A stretch of 64,000 bases of DNA from Mycobacterium sp. IS-836. Its GTDB lineage: Bacteria > Actinomycetota > Actinomycetes > Mycobacteriales > Mycobacteriaceae. The stretch lies in NCBI RefSeq assembly GCF_001954275.1, contig NZ_MBEU01000062.1, positions 1 through 64,000 of the forward strand. Direction: 5' to 3'. The notes under the pieces were generated by a model. The model saw only the letters and a list, made by a program, of their open reading frames with translations, was not told the origin of the DNA and searched no databases. Made by a program: the position numbers and the translations under genes. Of the stretch, positions 34,624-45,587 are shown in pieces (position 1 is the first letter of the stretch; each line of letters begins with the position of its first letter).

Positions 34624-35271
34624 ATGACAGCTCAGCCGGAACAACCGTCAGCCGGCGGGCGACAACGCGCCGGGAGGTCCGCCTCCCGCCCGGCCAAGCT
34701 GAGCCGCGACGGCATCGTCGACGGCGCGCTGACCTTCCTGGACCGGGAAGGCTGGGACTCGCTGACCATCAACGCGCTCGCGACGCAGCTCGGGACCAAG
34801 GGGCCATCGCTGTACAACCACGTGGACAGCCTGGAGGACCTGCGGCGCGCGGTGCGGATCCGGGTCATCGACGACATCATCACGATGCTGAACCGCGTCG
34901 GCGAGGGGCGGGCCCGCGACGACGCGGTGCTGGTCATGGCCGGTGCCTACCGCAGCTACGCCCACCACCATCCGGGGCGCTACTCGGCGTTCACCCGGAT
35001 GCCGCTGGGCGGTGACGACCCCGAGTACACCGCCGCCACCCGCAACGCGGCCGCGCCCGTGATCGCGGTGCTGTCCTCCTACGGACTGGACGGGGAGGAG
35101 GCGTTCTACGCGGCGCTCGAATTCTGGTCCGCGCTGCACGGCTTCGTGTTGCTGGAAATGACGGGTGTGATGGACGACATCGACACGGATGCGCTGTTCT
35201 CCGACATGGTGCTGCGCCTCGCGACGGGCCTGGAAAGGCGGACGGCGCACAAGGGCGCGAACCCGACCTAA
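34624..35271 (+). CDS. TetR-family regulator with WHG domain (Rv0681-like)
   Basis: A 215-residue regulator. The helix-turn-helix is DSLTINALATQLGTKGPSLYNHV at about residues 44-66. The C-terminal TetR_C_33/WHG-type domain includes FWSALHGFVLLEM. It precedes rpsL but has its own perfect operator 36 bases upstream and is likely autoregulated. Targets probably include the divergent DUF3060 pair. Confidence 0.9.
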   Translation: MTAQPEQPSAGGRQRAGRSASRPAKLSRDGIVDGALTFLDREGWDSLTINALATQLGTKGPSLYNHVDSLEDLRRAVRIRVIDDIITMLNRVGEGRARDDAVLVMAGAYRSYAHHHPGRYSAFTRMPLGGDDPEYTAATRNAAAPVIAVLSSYGLDGEEAFYAALEFWSALHGFVLLEMTGVMDDIDTDALFSDMVLRLATGLERRTAHKGANPT

Positions 35272-35277
35272 GCCACT

Positions 35278-35307
35278 TTGACCTGCACGACCAGCGGCGG
35301 GTATTGT
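35278..35307 (+). promoter_or_regulatory. str operon (rpsL) promoter
   Basis: TTGACC (35278-35283), an 18-base spacer and TATTGT (35302-35307) form the promoter. The twelve bases TATTGTGGTTGC are identical to the rplJ promoter core. The leader to rpsL would be about 145 bases. Confidence 0.7.
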
Positions 35308-35457
35308 GGTTGCTCGTGCCTGGCGGCTTACGGCGCCTGACGTAAGGAAGTGGATGCCGGGCGAATTCGCATGTCCACGATGCAACGGATGAATCCGGTG
35401 CTGAGCGCATGCGACACCACCCGAGCTAGCAAGACGCCGAACACAGAAAGCCGGTAG

Positions 35458-35832
35458 ATGCCAACCATTCAGCAGCTGGTCCGCAAGGGTCGTCGGGACA
35501 AGATCGGCAAGGTCAAGACCGCGGCTCTGAAGGGCAGCCCGCAGCGCCGTGGCGTATGCACCCGCGTGTACACCACCACCCCGAAGAAGCCGAACTCGGC
35601 GCTTCGCAAGGTCGCGCGCGTGAAGCTGACCAGCCAGGTCGAGGTCACCGCCTACATCCCCGGTGAGGGCCACAACCTGCAGGAGCACTCGATGGTGCTG
35701 GTGCGTGGTGGCCGAGTCAAGGACCTGCCCGGTGTGCGGTACAAGATCATCCGCGGTTCGCTCGACACCCAGGGTGTCAAGAACCGCAAGCAGGCTCGCA
35801 GCCGTTACGGCGCCAAGAAGGAGAAGAGCTAA
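35458..35832 (+). CDS. rpsL: 30S ribosomal protein S12
   Basis: S12 (124 residues) shapes the decoding centre. Lys43 (TTPKKPN) and Lys88 (GRVKDLPG), the main streptomycin-resistance positions, are wild type. The final codon overlaps the start of rpsG by one base (TAATG), as usual for translational coupling. Confidence 0.99.
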   Translation: MPTIQQLVRKGRRDKIGKVKTAALKGSPQRRGVCTRVYTTTPKKPNSALRKVARVKLTSQVEVTAYIPGEGHNLQEHSMVLVRGGRVKDLPGVRYKIIRGSLDTQGVKNRKQARSRYGAKKEKS

Positions 35833-36302
35833 TGCCGCGCAAGGGGCCCGCGCCCAAGCGTCCGCTGGTCAACGACCCTGTCTACGGATCGCAGCTGGTC
35901 ACCCAGCTGGTCAACAAAGTTCTGCTCAAGGGGAAGAAATCGCTGGCCGAGCGCATTGTTTATGGAGCGCTCGAGAACGCCCGGGAAAAGACCGGCACCG
36001 ATCCTGTAATCACCCTCAAGCGCGCTCTCGACAACGTCAAGCCCGCCCTGGAGGTGCGCAGCCGCCGCGTCGGTGGTGCGACGTACCAGGTGCCCGTCGA
36101 GGTGCGTCCGGACCGGTCCACCACGCTGGCGCTGCGCTGGCTTGTCAGCTTCTCTCGGCAGCGCCGGGAGAAGACCATGATCGAGCGGCTGGCAAACGAG
36201 ATCCTGGACGCCAGCAACGGCCTCGGGGCCTCCGTCAAGCGGCGTGAGGACACCCACAAGATGGCCGAGGCAAACCGCGCCTTCGCGCACTATCGCTGGT
36301 AG
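35832..36302 (+). CDS. rpsG: 30S ribosomal protein S7
   Basis: S7 (156 residues) nucleates assembly of the small-subunit head. The opening [12 protein letters not shown] and the segments [20 protein letters not shown] and [20 protein letters not shown] are standard. It starts on the last base of the rpsL stop codon and is followed 92 bases later by fusA. Confidence 0.99.
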   Translation: MPRKGPAPKRPLVNDPVYGSQLVTQLVNKVLLKGKKSLAERIVYGALENAREKTGTDPVITLKRALDNVKPALEVRSRRVGGATYQVPVEVRPDRSTTLALRWLVSFSRQRREKTMIERLANEILDASNGLGASVKRREDTHKMAEANRAFAHYRW

Positions 36303-36394
36303 GGGCCGGAAGGGCGCCAACCGGCAGTGCGGCCGGCCGGGCGCAAACCGACAGCGAGTTAACTAAGCAACTTAGAAAGAGTGGGAAGACTTCT

Positions 36395-38500
36395 GTGGCA
36401 CAGAAGGACGTGCTGACCGACCTGAGCAAGGTCCGCAACTTCGGCATCATGGCGCACATCGATGCCGGCAAGACGACAACCACCGAGCGGATCCTGTACT
36501 ACACCGGCATCAACTACAAGATCGGTGAGGTCCATGACGGCGCAGCCACCATGGACTGGATGGAACAGGAGCAGGAACGCGGAATCACCATCACCTCCGC
36601 GGCCACGACGACGTTCTGGAAAGACAACCAGCTCAACATCATCGACACCCCGGGACACGTCGACTTCACCGTCGAGGTGGAGCGCAACCTGCGCGTGCTC
36701 GACGGGGCCGTTGCCGTGTTCGACGGCAAGGAGGGCGTCGAGCCGCAGTCCGAGCAGGTCTGGCGGCAGGCCGACAAGTACGACGTCCCCCGCATCTGCT
36801 TCGTCAACAAGATGGACAAGATCGGCGCGGACTTCTATTTCTCGGTCCGCACGATGGAGGAGCGCCTCGGCGCCAACGCGGTGCCGATCCAGCTGCCGAT
36901 CGGCTCGGAGGGCGACTTCGAGGGCATCGTCGACCTGGTCGAGATGAACGCCAAGGTGTGGCGCGGTGAAACGAAGCTCGGCGAGACCTACGACACCGTC
37001 GAGATCCCGGCCGACCTCGCCGAAACGGCCGAGGAATACCGGACGAAGCTGCTCGAGGTCGTAGCGGAGACCGACGAGGAGCTGCTGGAGAAGTACGTAG
37101 GCGGCGAGGAGATCACGGTCGAGGAGATCAAGGCCGCGATTCGCAAGCTGACCATCGCATCGGAGATCTATCCGGTGCTGTGCGGCAGCGCGTTCAAGAA
37201 CAAGGGCGTGCAGCCCATGCTCGACGCAGTCGTGGACTACCTGCCGTCGCCCCTGGACGTGCCGCCGGCCGTCGGGCACGCGCCGGGCAAGGAGGACGAG
37301 GAGGTCGTGCGCAACGCGACCACCGACGAGCCGTTCTCCGCGCTGGCGTTCAAGATCGCCACGCACCCGTTCTTCGGCAAGCTGACCTACATCCGCGTGT
37401 ACTCAGGCACCGTCGAGTCCGGCAGCCAGGTCATCAACGCCACCAAGGGCAAGAAGGAGCGGCTGGGCAAGCTGTTCCAGATGCACTCCAACAAGGAGAA
37501 CCCAGTCGAGCGCGCTTCCGCGGGTCACATCTACGCGGTGATCGGCCTCAAGGACACCACCACCGGTGACACCCTGAGCGACCCGAACCAGCAGGTCGTG
37601 CTGGAGTCGATGACGTTCCCCGCCCCGGTGATCGAGGTGGCCATCGAGCCCAAGACCAAGAGCGACCAGGAGAAACTGTCCCTGTCGATCCAGAAGCTCG
37701 CCGAAGAGGACCCGACGTTCAAGGTGCACCTCGATTCCGAGACCGGCCAGACCGTGATCGGCGGCATGGGCGAGCTGCACCTGGACATCCTGGTGGACCG
37801 GATGCGCCGCGAATTCAAGGTCGAGGCCAACGTCGGCAAGCCGCAGGTGGCCTACAAGGAGACCATCAAGCGGGTGGTGCAGAACGTCGAGTTCACCCAC
37901 AAGAAGCAGACGGGTGGCTCGGGCCAGTTCGCGAAGGTCATCATCAACCTCGAGCCGTTCACCGGCGAAGACGGCGCGACCTACGAGTTCCAGAACAAGG
38001 TCACCGGTGGCCGCATCCCGCGCGAGTACATCCCGTCGGTGGACGCCGGCGCGCAGGACGCAATGCAGTACGGCGTGCTGGCCGGCTACCCGCTGGTGAA
38101 CCTGAAGGTCACCCTGCTCGACGGCGCGTACCACGAGGTGGACTCCTCGGAGATGGCGTTCAAGATCGCGGGGTCGCAGGTACTGAAAAAGGCTGCGGCG
38201 CAAGCCCAGCCGGTGATCCTGGAGCCGATCATGGCGGTCGAAGTGACCACACCCGAGGACTACATGGGTGACGTGATCGGCGACCTGAACTCCCGCCGTG
38301 GCCAGATCCAGGCCATGGAGGAGCGGGCCGGTGCGCGCGTCGTTCGGGCACACGTGCCGCTGTCCGAGATGTTCGGCTACGTCGGCGACCTGAGGTCCAA
38401 GACGCAAGGCCGGGCGAACTACTCCATGGTGTTCGACAGCTACGCCGAAGTCCCGGCGCAGGTGTCGAAGGAGATCATTGCGAAGGCGACGGGCGAGTAG
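36395..38500 (+). CDS. fusA: Elongation factor G
   Basis: EF-G (701 residues) drives translocation using GTP. The P-loop [14 protein letters not shown], switch segment [20 protein letters not shown] and NKMDKIGAD are intact; later domains include [14 protein letters not shown] and the C-terminal [17 protein letters not shown]. The start is GTG at 36395 ([10 protein letters not shown]). No frameshift or unusual residue was noticed. Confidence 0.99.
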   Translation: MAQKDVLTDLSKVRNFGIMAHIDAGKTTTTERILYYTGINYKIGEVHDGAATMDWMEQEQERGITITSAATTTFWKDNQLNIIDTPGHVDFTVEVERNLRVLDGAVAVFDGKEGVEPQSEQVWRQADKYDVPRICFVNKMDKIGADFYFSVRTMEERLGANAVPIQLPIGSEGDFEGIVDLVEMNAKVWRGETKLGETYDTVEIPADLAETAEEYRTKLLEVVAETDEELLEKYVGGEEITVEEIKAAIRKLTIASEIYPVLCGSAFKNKGVQPMLDAVVDYLPSPLDVPPAVGHAPGKEDEEVVRNATTDEPFSALAFKIATHPFFGKLTYIRVYSGTVESGSQVINATKGKKERLGKLFQMHSNKENPVERASAGHIYAVIGLKDTTTGDTLSDPNQQVVLESMTFPAPVIEVAIEPKTKSDQEKLSLSIQKLAEEDPTFKVHLDSETGQTVIGGMGELHLDILVDRMRREFKVEANVGKPQVAYKETIKRVVQNVEFTHKKQTGGSGQFAKVIINLEPFTGEDGATYEFQNKVTGGRIPREYIPSVDAGAQDAMQYGVLAGYPLVNLKVTLLDGAYHEVDSSEMAFKIAGSQVLKKAAAQAQPVILEPIMAVEVTTPEDYMGDVIGDLNSRRGQIQAMEERAGARVVRAHVPLSEMFGYVGDLRSKTQGRANYSMVFDSYAEVPAQVSKEIIAKATGE

Positions 38501-38595
38501 ACAAAACGCTACGAGTAAGCTGACGCGGTCACCGCGGCACAACGGAAAACATCAACACTGCTTAATAAGCACCAAACAAGTCGGAGGACACAAAA

Positions 38596-39786
38596 GTGGC
38601 GAAGGCGAAGTTCCAGCGGACCAAGCCCCACGTCAACATCGGGACCATCGGTCACGTTGACCACGGCAAGACCACCCTGACCGCGGCTATCACCAAGGTC
38701 CTGCATGACAAGTTTCCGGACCTGAACGAGTCGAAGGCGTTCGATCAGATCGACAACGCTCCCGAGGAGCGTCAGCGCGGTATCACGATCAACATCGCGC
38801 ACGTCGAGTACCAGACCGACAAGCGCCACTACGCGCACGTCGACGCCCCTGGTCACGCCGACTACATCAAGAACATGATCACCGGCGCCGCCCAGATGGA
38901 CGGCGCGATCCTGGTGGTGGCCGCGACCGACGGCCCGATGCCGCAGACCCGCGAGCACGTGCTGTTGGCCCGCCAGGTCGGCGTGCCGTACATCCTGGTG
39001 GCCCTGAACAAGGCCGACGCCGTGGATGACGAGGAGCTGCTCGAGCTCGTCGAGATGGAGGTCCGCGAACTGCTGGCCGCCCAGGAGTTCGACGAGGAGG
39101 CCCCGGTGATCCGGGTCTCGGCGCTCAAGGCGCTCGAGGGCGACGCCAAGTGGGTCGAGTCCGTCGAGGAGCTGATGGCCGCGGTGGACGAGTCGATCCC
39201 GGACCCGGTCCGCGAGACCGACAAGCCGTTCCTGATGCCCGTCGAGGACGTCTTCACGATCACCGGCCGCGGCACCGTGGTCACCGGTCGTGTCGAGCGC
39301 GGCGTGATCAACGTGAACGAGGAAGTCGAGATCGTCGGCATCCGTCCGGAGACCACCAAGACCACGGTCACCGGCGTGGAGATGTTCCGCAAGCTGCTCG
39401 ACCAGGGCCAGGCCGGCGACAACGTCGGGCTGCTGCTGCGTGGTATCAAGCGCGAGGACGTCGAGCGCGGACAGGTCGTGACCAAGCCCGGCACCACCAC
39501 GCCGCACACCGAGTTCGAGGGCCAGGTCTACATCCTGTCCAAGGACGAGGGCGGCCGGCACACGCCGTTCTTCAACAACTACCGTCCGCAGTTCTACTTC
39601 CGCACCACCGACGTGACCGGTGTGGTGACGCTGCCGGAGGGCACCGAGATGGTGATGCCCGGTGACAACACCAACATCACGGTGAAGCTGATCCAGCCCG
39701 TCGCCATGGACGAGGGCCTGCGATTCGCGATCCGCGAGGGTGGCCGCACCGTCGGCGCCGGCCGGGTCGTCAAGATCATCAAGTAA
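38596..39786 (+). CDS. tuf: Elongation factor Tu
   Basis: EF-Tu (396 residues) brings aminoacyl-tRNA to the ribosome. [25 protein letters not shown] and NKADAVDDE are the GTP-binding motifs. GTG at 38596 is preceded by GGAGGA. It is the last gene of the str operon. A terminator follows 10 bases later. Confidence 0.99.
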   Translation: MAKAKFQRTKPHVNIGTIGHVDHGKTTLTAAITKVLHDKFPDLNESKAFDQIDNAPEERQRGITINIAHVEYQTDKRHYAHVDAPGHADYIKNMITGAAQMDGAILVVAATDGPMPQTREHVLLARQVGVPYILVALNKADAVDDEELLELVEMEVRELLAAQEFDEEAPVIRVSALKALEGDAKWVESVEELMAAVDESIPDPVRETDKPFLMPVEDVFTITGRGTVVTGRVERGVINVNEEVEIVGIRPETTKTTVTGVEMFRKLLDQGQAGDNVGLLLRGIKREDVERGQVVTKPGTTTPHTEFEGQVYILSKDEGGRHTPFFNNYRPQFYFRTTDVTGVVTLPEGTEMVMPGDNTNITVKLIQPVAMDEGLRFAIREGGRTVGAGRVVKIIK

Positions 39787-39795
39787 GTCTCTTCC

Positions 39796-39837
39796 GCAAA
39801 GCCCGGATTGCCGCTCTCGGCAGTCCGGGCTTTGTGC
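39796..39837 (+). terminator. tuf terminator hairpin
   Basis: GCAAAGCCCGGA (from 39796) pairs with TCCGGGCTTTG (39824-39834) and an inner TTGCCG/CGGCAG extends the stem. The arm ends in CTTTGTGCG rather than a full T run, as is common in mycobacteria. Confidence 0.8.
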
Positions 39838-39968
39838 GTTCCGGCCAGGGACGAAGCTGGCCAAAAAGTCGCAAAAAGCCCGGGTGCGGGCCTACGATTT
39901 GGTTTGTCCAGTCTGCGGTTGGCGGCCGGGTGCTTACTTGACCGCCGTGGCCTGGTCGGAGGGTGTAG

Positions 39969-40742
39969 ATGTCGTACGTAAAGGCGACGCCCGCATACGT
40001 GGCGGCGGCGGCATCCGACCTGGCCAGCATCGGCTCCACGATCGGCTCAGCAAACGCCGCGGCGGCGGGGCCGACGTCCAGCGTGCTGCCGCCCGGCGCC
40101 GACGAGGTGTCGGCGAGCATCGCCGCGTTGTTCGACACGCACTCCCAGATCTACCAGCAGCTCAGCGCCCAGGCGGCGCTGTTCCATCAGCAGTTCGTGC
40201 AGTTGATGGGTTCTAGTGGCGCCGAGTACGCCGCCACCGAGGCCGCGAACGCGGGGCCCCTGCAGGCCGCCGGGCAAAGTGTGCTGGGAACCGCGGGCTC
40301 GGCGGGTTCGATGGTCGCCGGGGTGCCGGCGGTGGCGACGGCCGGGCTGACGGGCGCACCGGCAGCCGCGGCACCGGCGGCAAACCTGGCGGCGGCTGTG
40401 TCGCCGGCGTCGGCGGGCCCGGCGGCGCCCCCAGCGGTGGCCGCGCCGCTCGCGGCCACTCCCGTGCGGCCCGGGCCGCTGGCACCTGCCGGCGCGCCGT
40501 CGGGGGCGGTGCAGCCGGAAACCCATTCCCCGACACCGGCGACGCTGGTGCACAGCACCCAGCCCGTCGCGGGCGCGGAGGCGGAACCGCCGGAAGCCTC
40601 TCCGGCCTCCGCGATGCCGGCACCGCTCGCGGCATCGGCGGCGGCATCCGCCGCTGTTTCTCCGGCGAAGCGTGCTTTTTCTCCGGCGGCGGGGGCGGGG
40701 GCGTCGTTCACTGGGCAGCCGGCGCACCAGGCGCCGCAGTGA
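39969..40742 (+). CDS. PE-family protein, 257 aa
   Basis: The N-terminal 95 residues are a PE domain: MSYVKATPAYVAAAASDLAS, then IGSTIGSANAAAAGPTSSVL and DEVSASIAALFDTHSQIYQQLS. The rest is an Ala/Pro-rich, low-complexity tail with no glycine PGRS repeats. PE proteins are exported by ESX (type VII) systems, usually with a PPE partner. No PPE or ESX gene is nearby, so this is an orphan, and I do not recall a PE gene at this place in M. tuberculosis. A TTGACC at 39938 could be a -35 element. Confidence 0.87.
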   Translation: MSYVKATPAYVAAAASDLASIGSTIGSANAAAAGPTSSVLPPGADEVSASIAALFDTHSQIYQQLSAQAALFHQQFVQLMGSSGAEYAATEAANAGPLQAAGQSVLGTAGSAGSMVAGVPAVATAGLTGAPAAAAPAANLAAAVSPASAGPAAPPAVAAPLAATPVRPGPLAPAGAPSGAVQPETHSPTPATLVHSTQPVAGAEAEPPEASPASAMPAPLAASAAASAAVSPAKRAFSPAAGAGASFTGQPAHQAPQ

Positions 40743-40831
40743 CACCCGGACGTGGTTTGCACGTATGACGCTCGCCGGAGGGCCGCGGGCGTTAATCTGA
40801 CACGGATTCCCAGCAAGGCGAGGAGAGACAC

Positions 40832-41650
40832 GTGTTTGCGCGCTACCTGAAGACCCAGTTAGTGGTGTTGCTGTGCGGAGGCCTGGTTGGGCCGATCTTT
40901 TTGGTCGTCTACTTCACGATGGGGCTGGGCAGCCTGCTGTCGTGGATGTTCTACGTCGGCCTGCTCATCACGGTGGCGGACGTGTTGATCGCGCTCTGGC
41001 TGACCAATTTCGGGGAGAAGTCGGCCGCCAAGACGGCCGAACTCGAGCGGCACGGGGTGCTGGCGCTCGCTCAAATCACCGGGCTCACCGAAACGGGAAC
41101 CCGGATCAACGAGCAACCGCTGGTGAAGGTGGACCTGCACATCGCCGGGCCCGGTTTCGTGCCGTTCGACAGCCAGGACCGCGTCATCGCCAGCGTGACC
41201 CGGCTGGGCAACCTCACCGCGCGCAAGCTTGTCGTCCTGGTCAATCCCACCACCCAGGAATACCGAATCGACTGGGAGCGAAGCGCTTTGGTCAACGGGC
41301 TGGTGCCCGCCCAATTCACCGTGGCCGAAGACAACCGGACCTACGACCTCAGCGGGCAGGCCGGCCCGCTGATGGAGATTTTGCAGATCCTCAAGGCCAA
41401 CAACGTCCCGCTCAATCGGATGGTCGACATCCGGTCGAATCCGGCATTGCGGCAGCAGATCCAGGCGGTGGTGCGCCGGGCGGCCGAGCAGCAGCCACAA
41501 CCCGCGGGCGCGGGCGCGCCGGCCCCTCCGCCGCCGCCGCAAGCGTCGATCGCCGACCGGCTCGCCGAGCTCGAGAAGCTGCGGGCCAGCGGTGCCCTGA
41601 GCGACGAGGAGTACACCAACCGGCGGACTCAGATCATCTCGGAGATCTGA
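40832..41650 (+). CDS. Membrane protein with SHOCT tail (Rv0686-like)
   Basis: A 272-residue protein with two N-terminal membrane segments (residues about 8-30 and 36-58). A soluble domain of beta strands follows (about 70-200), then a proline-rich linker, and a C-terminal SHOCT motif (IADRLAELEKLRASGALSDEEYTNRR). SHOCT tails are oligomerisation or tethering elements. GTG at 40832 has AGGAGAG upstream. Its role is unknown. Confidence 0.83.
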   Translation: MFARYLKTQLVVLLCGGLVGPIFLVVYFTMGLGSLLSWMFYVGLLITVADVLIALWLTNFGEKSAAKTAELERHGVLALAQITGLTETGTRINEQPLVKVDLHIAGPGFVPFDSQDRVIASVTRLGNLTARKLVVLVNPTTQEYRIDWERSALVNGLVPAQFTVAEDNRTYDLSGQAGPLMEILQILKANNVPLNRMVDIRSNPALRQQIQAVVRRAAEQQPQPAGAGAPAPPPPPQASIADRLAELEKLRASGALSDEEYTNRRTQIISEI

Positions 41651-41663
41651 ATCTCGACCGAGT

Positions 41664-41677
41664 TAGAACACGTTCCA
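41664..41677. promoter_or_regulatory. KstR-like box TAGAACACGTTCCA
   Basis: The 14 bases fit TnnAACnnGTTnnA, the motif I recall for KstR, the repressor of cholesterol degradation genes. It ends 22 bases before the GTG of the SDR gene, so it overlaps the probable promoter. A single-site match of this strength is suggestive only. Confidence 0.6.
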
Positions 41678-41690
41678 GTTTCGCTGCTAG

Positions 41691-42527
<837 letters not shown>

Positions 42528-42552
42528 CGGGCCAGCGTGGTAAGAACTCCAC

Positions 42553-43743
42553 GTGACTGAAAAGGGCTTCGAAAAGGGGGTTGTGATCGTCGGCGGCGGG
42601 CTCGCCGGTGCGCGGACGGCCGAGCAACTGCGTCGATCCGACTACTCCGGTCGCATCACCATCGTCAGCGACGAGGTTCATCTGCCCTACGATCGCCCGC
42701 CGTTGTCCAAGGAAGTACTGCGCAAAGAGGTCGACGACGTCGCCCTCAAACCGCGCGAGTGGTACGACGAGAACGACATCACGCTGCGACTGGGCTCGGC
42801 CGCCACACGTCTCGACACGACCGCGCGGACCCTGACCCTCGACGACGGCACAGAGCTGGGCTACGACGAGCTCGTCGTCGCGACCGGCCTGGTGCCGCGG
42901 CGCATTCCGGCGTTCCCCGACCTCGAGGGCATTCGGGTGCTGAGGTCGTTCGACGAGAGCATGGCGCTGCGCCAGCACGCGTCGCAGGCGCAGCGGGCCG
43001 TGGTCATCGGCGCCGGATTCATCGGCTGCGAGGTCGCGGCGAGCCTGCGCAGCCTGGGCGTCGACGTGGTGCTGGTCGAGCCGCAGCCGACACCGCTGGC
43101 ATCGGTGCTCGGCGAACAGATCGGTGAGCTGGTGGCGCGGCTGCACCGCGACGAAGGCGTCGACGTTCGCCTCGGTGTCAGCGTGGCGGAAGTGCGCGGC
43201 GATTCCCGCGTCGACACCGTGGTGCTCACCGACGGCACCGAACTGGCGGCCGACCTGGTGGTGGTCGGGATCGGCTCACGGCCGGCGACCGAGTGGCTCG
43301 AGGGCAGCGGCGTCGAGGTCGACAACGGAGTCATCTGCGACGAGGCCGGGCGCACCAGCGCGCCCAACGTGTGGGCGCTGGGCGACGTCGCCTCGTGGCG
43401 TGATGCGACGGGACACCAAGCGCGCGTGGAACATTGGAGCAACGTCGCCGACCAGGCCCGGGTGGTGGTGCCTGCGATGCTCGGCCAGGACGTGCCGTCG
43501 GCCGTGGTCGTGCCGTACTTCTGGAGCGACCAGTACGACATCAAGATCCAGTGCCTGGGCGAGCCGGAGGCCACCGACATCGTGCACGTCGTCGAGGACG
43601 ACGGACGCAAGTTCCTGGCCTACTACGAGCGCGACGGGGTGGTCGTCGGTGTGGTGGGCGGCGGGATGCCCGGCAAGGTGATGAAGGTCCGGGCCAAGAT
43701 CGCCGCCGCCACACCCATTTCGGAAATCCTGAATCCCGCCTAG
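42553..43743 (+). CDS. Ferredoxin reductase, Rv0688-like
   Basis: A 396-residue FAD-dependent reductase of the putidaredoxin/ferredoxin-reductase class. FAD motif VIVGGGLAGARTAEQLR, NAD motif VVIGAGFIGCEVAASL near residue 150, and ALGDVASW near residue 280 are present, with a reductase C-terminal domain. It probably passes electrons from NADH to a ferredoxin feeding a P450 or other oxygenase. It follows the SDR by 25 bases. Its TAG overlaps the convergent VOC gene stop by three bases. Confidence 0.9.
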   Translation: MTEKGFEKGVVIVGGGLAGARTAEQLRRSDYSGRITIVSDEVHLPYDRPPLSKEVLRKEVDDVALKPREWYDENDITLRLGSAATRLDTTARTLTLDDGTELGYDELVVATGLVPRRIPAFPDLEGIRVLRSFDESMALRQHASQAQRAVVIGAGFIGCEVAASLRSLGVDVVLVEPQPTPLASVLGEQIGELVARLHRDEGVDVRLGVSVAEVRGDSRVDTVVLTDGTELAADLVVVGIGSRPATEWLEGSGVEVDNGVICDEAGRTSAPNVWALGDVASWRDATGHQARVEHWSNVADQARVVVPAMLGQDVPSAVVVPYFWSDQYDIKIQCLGEPEATDIVHVVEDDGRKFLAYYERDGVVVGVVGGGMPGKVMKVRAKIAAATPISEILNPA

Positions 43744-45002
43744 AGCTCGCCGAGGTAGAAGCGCGCGCCCTGATCGTCGACGCATTCGGCGGAGATGCCG
43801 TAGGGCTGACGGGCCGGCTCGGCCAGCACGGTGCCGCCCGCTTCCCGCACGCGTGCGACGGCCGCCTCGATGTCCGCCACCGTCCACATCGGCACGGTGG
43901 TCGAACGCCGGCCGCCGCCGGCGGCTCCGGCCATCGGATGCGTTCCCACCACCTGCCAGCCGTCCGCGACGCGGCCGGGTTCGAATGTCCAACCCAGCAC
44001 CCGGCCGTAGAAATCGCGGAAGCCGGCCGAATCCGGCACCTCGTAGGTGACGTACGACAGCTCGCCGGGTCCAGATCCGTTGAGTTCCGGGCGCTTTTGC
44101 CCCTGGGCCGGTTCGTATACCGCGAACGCCGCACCCTGCGGGTCGGTGGCGTCGAGCACGGTGCCGAAGTCGGCGCGACGGGTCTCGCCCGGGGTCCCGC
44201 CCGCCTCAGCGATCGCCGTCCGAGCCGCCGCGATGTCGTCGACGGCGTAGCAGCAGAAGAGGGTCGGCGGCCCGGAGCTGGCCGAAATCCCGGTCGACAG
44301 TTCGGTATTCGTGACCTGACGAGTCGTGGGATCGTACGACCAGCCCAGCACGTGACCATAGAAGGCGGCCGCGCGGTCGGCGTCGGGGACCCACACCGAG
44401 ACGTAACCGATGTCGCCGTGGCGGATGCCGGCGACCGTCGGGCCCGACAGCATCCAGCGGTGGCCGAACGGGTCGATGATGGTGGCGCTGCGGGATCCGT
44501 AGTTCTCGTAGATCTCGCGTTGGACGGCGGCTCCGTGGTCACGCGCCTTCTGCAGAGCCGCATCGGTGTCGTCGACACGCAGCATCAGGCTGACCGAAAC
44601 CGAGCCGGGCGCAGGCGCTTTGAGCCCGAGTTCTGGATACTCGTCGGCGAGATACAGCACGCCGCCCGCGATCGACAGCTCGGCGTGACCAATTCGCCCG
44701 TCGTCCATCACAATTGGTTCACCGACCACCGCCGCGTCCAAAGCGTCCGTATACCAGGCGATGGCCGCACGCGCGTCCGCCACGCTCAGATAGGGCAACG
44801 CCGCCGGACGCGGATCCCGCTGAGGAGCCGACGGTTGGGTCAACTCGGAAATCGTGCTGGCGGTACCGCTCATGACGACTCCTTCCGGGAGGGATAGTGC
44901 GGATTCCAGCCGGCGGCGCAGCCGGGCCGCGAACGCCGGATCGGGTTGGACCGGAAGGTCATCGGTGCGCAGCACGCTCAATGGATCGTTGTGTTGACTC
45001 AT
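43740..45002 (-). CDS. Triple VOC-domain protein, 420 aa
   Basis: After a charged 40-residue head (PDPAFAARLRRRLESAL), three glyoxalase/bleomycin-resistance (VOC) modules follow, at about residues 65-190, 195-300 and 308-420. They are marked by AIAWYTDALDA, AAAFYGHVLGW and FRDFYGRVLGW. VOC folds use paired modules around a metal or bind small molecules; three in one chain plus the head is unusual. The start ATG at 45002 overlaps the stop of the sigma factor gene by four bases, so the two form an operon. The substrate cannot be inferred. Confidence 0.85.
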   Translation of the reverse strand: MSQHNDPLSVLRTDDLPVQPDPAFAARLRRRLESALSLPEGVVMSGTASTISELTQPSAPQRDPRPAALPYLSVADARAAIAWYTDALDAAVVGEPIVMDDGRIGHAELSIAGGVLYLADEYPELGLKAPAPGSVSVSLMLRVDDTDAALQKARDHGAAVQREIYENYGSRSATIIDPFGHRWMLSGPTVAGIRHGDIGYVSVWVPDADRAAAFYGHVLGWSYDPTTRQVTNTELSTGISASSGPPTLFCCYAVDDIAAARTAIAEAGGTPGETRRADFGTVLDATDPQGAAFAVYEPAQGQKRPELNGSGPGELSYVTYEVPDSAGFRDFYGRVLGWTFEPGRVADGWQVVGTHPMAGAAGGGRRSTTVPMWTVADIEAAVARVREAGGTVLAEPARQPYGISAECVDDQGARFYLGEL

Positions 45003-45520
45003 GACGTGCCTCCTTCCGGATATTGCTGTCTGAAAGCGCGCCGGGCGCGGACCAGCAGTGCCTCGGTGGCATGGACGGTGCGGCCGATCAGCTCGGCGCA
45101 TTCGGGCACCGAGCAGTCGTCCATGTAGCGCAGCACGAGCACCGTGCGGTGAGGCTCGGCCAGCCTGGCCAGCACCGCTTCGGCGATCATGCGATCCAGC
45201 TCGGCGTCCCAGTCGTCGGCCGTCGCAGCACCGACCGGTTCGGGTGGCTCGGCTACCGGCACCGTCGGCCGGGCCGCCCGCCGCCGATAGTGGTCGGCCA
45301 GCTTGTGCCGCGCCACGCCGAGCAACCACGGCACCGAGATCGCCGGCGCGTCGCTCCTGCGCGCGGCATCCATCGCCGCAAGGAACGTCTCCGACGTCAG
45401 GTCCTCGGCGGCATCGCCACAGCGACGGGCGAAGTAGCCGTACACCACCGGCAACGCCTCGTCGTACAGCGCCAGCAGCGCGCGTCGAGGATCCGATCGG
45501 TGGTCCGCTTCGGCGCTCAC
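44999..45520 (-). CDS. ECF-type sigma factor, 173 aa
   Basis: A short sigma-70-family protein. Region 2 runs near residues 15-70 (YDEALPVVYGYFARRCGDAA, WLLGVARHKLADHYRR), and region 4 near 110-165 (LAEPHRTVLVLRYMDDCSV, ATEALLVRARRAFRQ). It starts with GTG at 45520. No anti-sigma gene is adjacent. Its partner in the operon is the triple VOC protein, whose head might serve as a control element, by inference. I do not recall this pair at the corresponding place in M. tuberculosis. Confidence 0.85.
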   Translation of the reverse strand: MSAEADHRSDPRRALLALYDEALPVVYGYFARRCGDAAEDLTSETFLAAMDAARRSDAPAISVPWLLGVARHKLADHYRRRAARPTVPVAEPPEPVGAATADDWDAELDRMIAEAVLARLAEPHRTVLVLRYMDDCSVPECAELIGRTVHATEALLVRARRAFRQQYPEGGTS

Positions 45521-45587
45521 ACCCTTATCGTCGTCGCGGCGAGGCGAACTCCGACGGGGTGTTAGCGAAAATCTTTGGGGATCGCAC

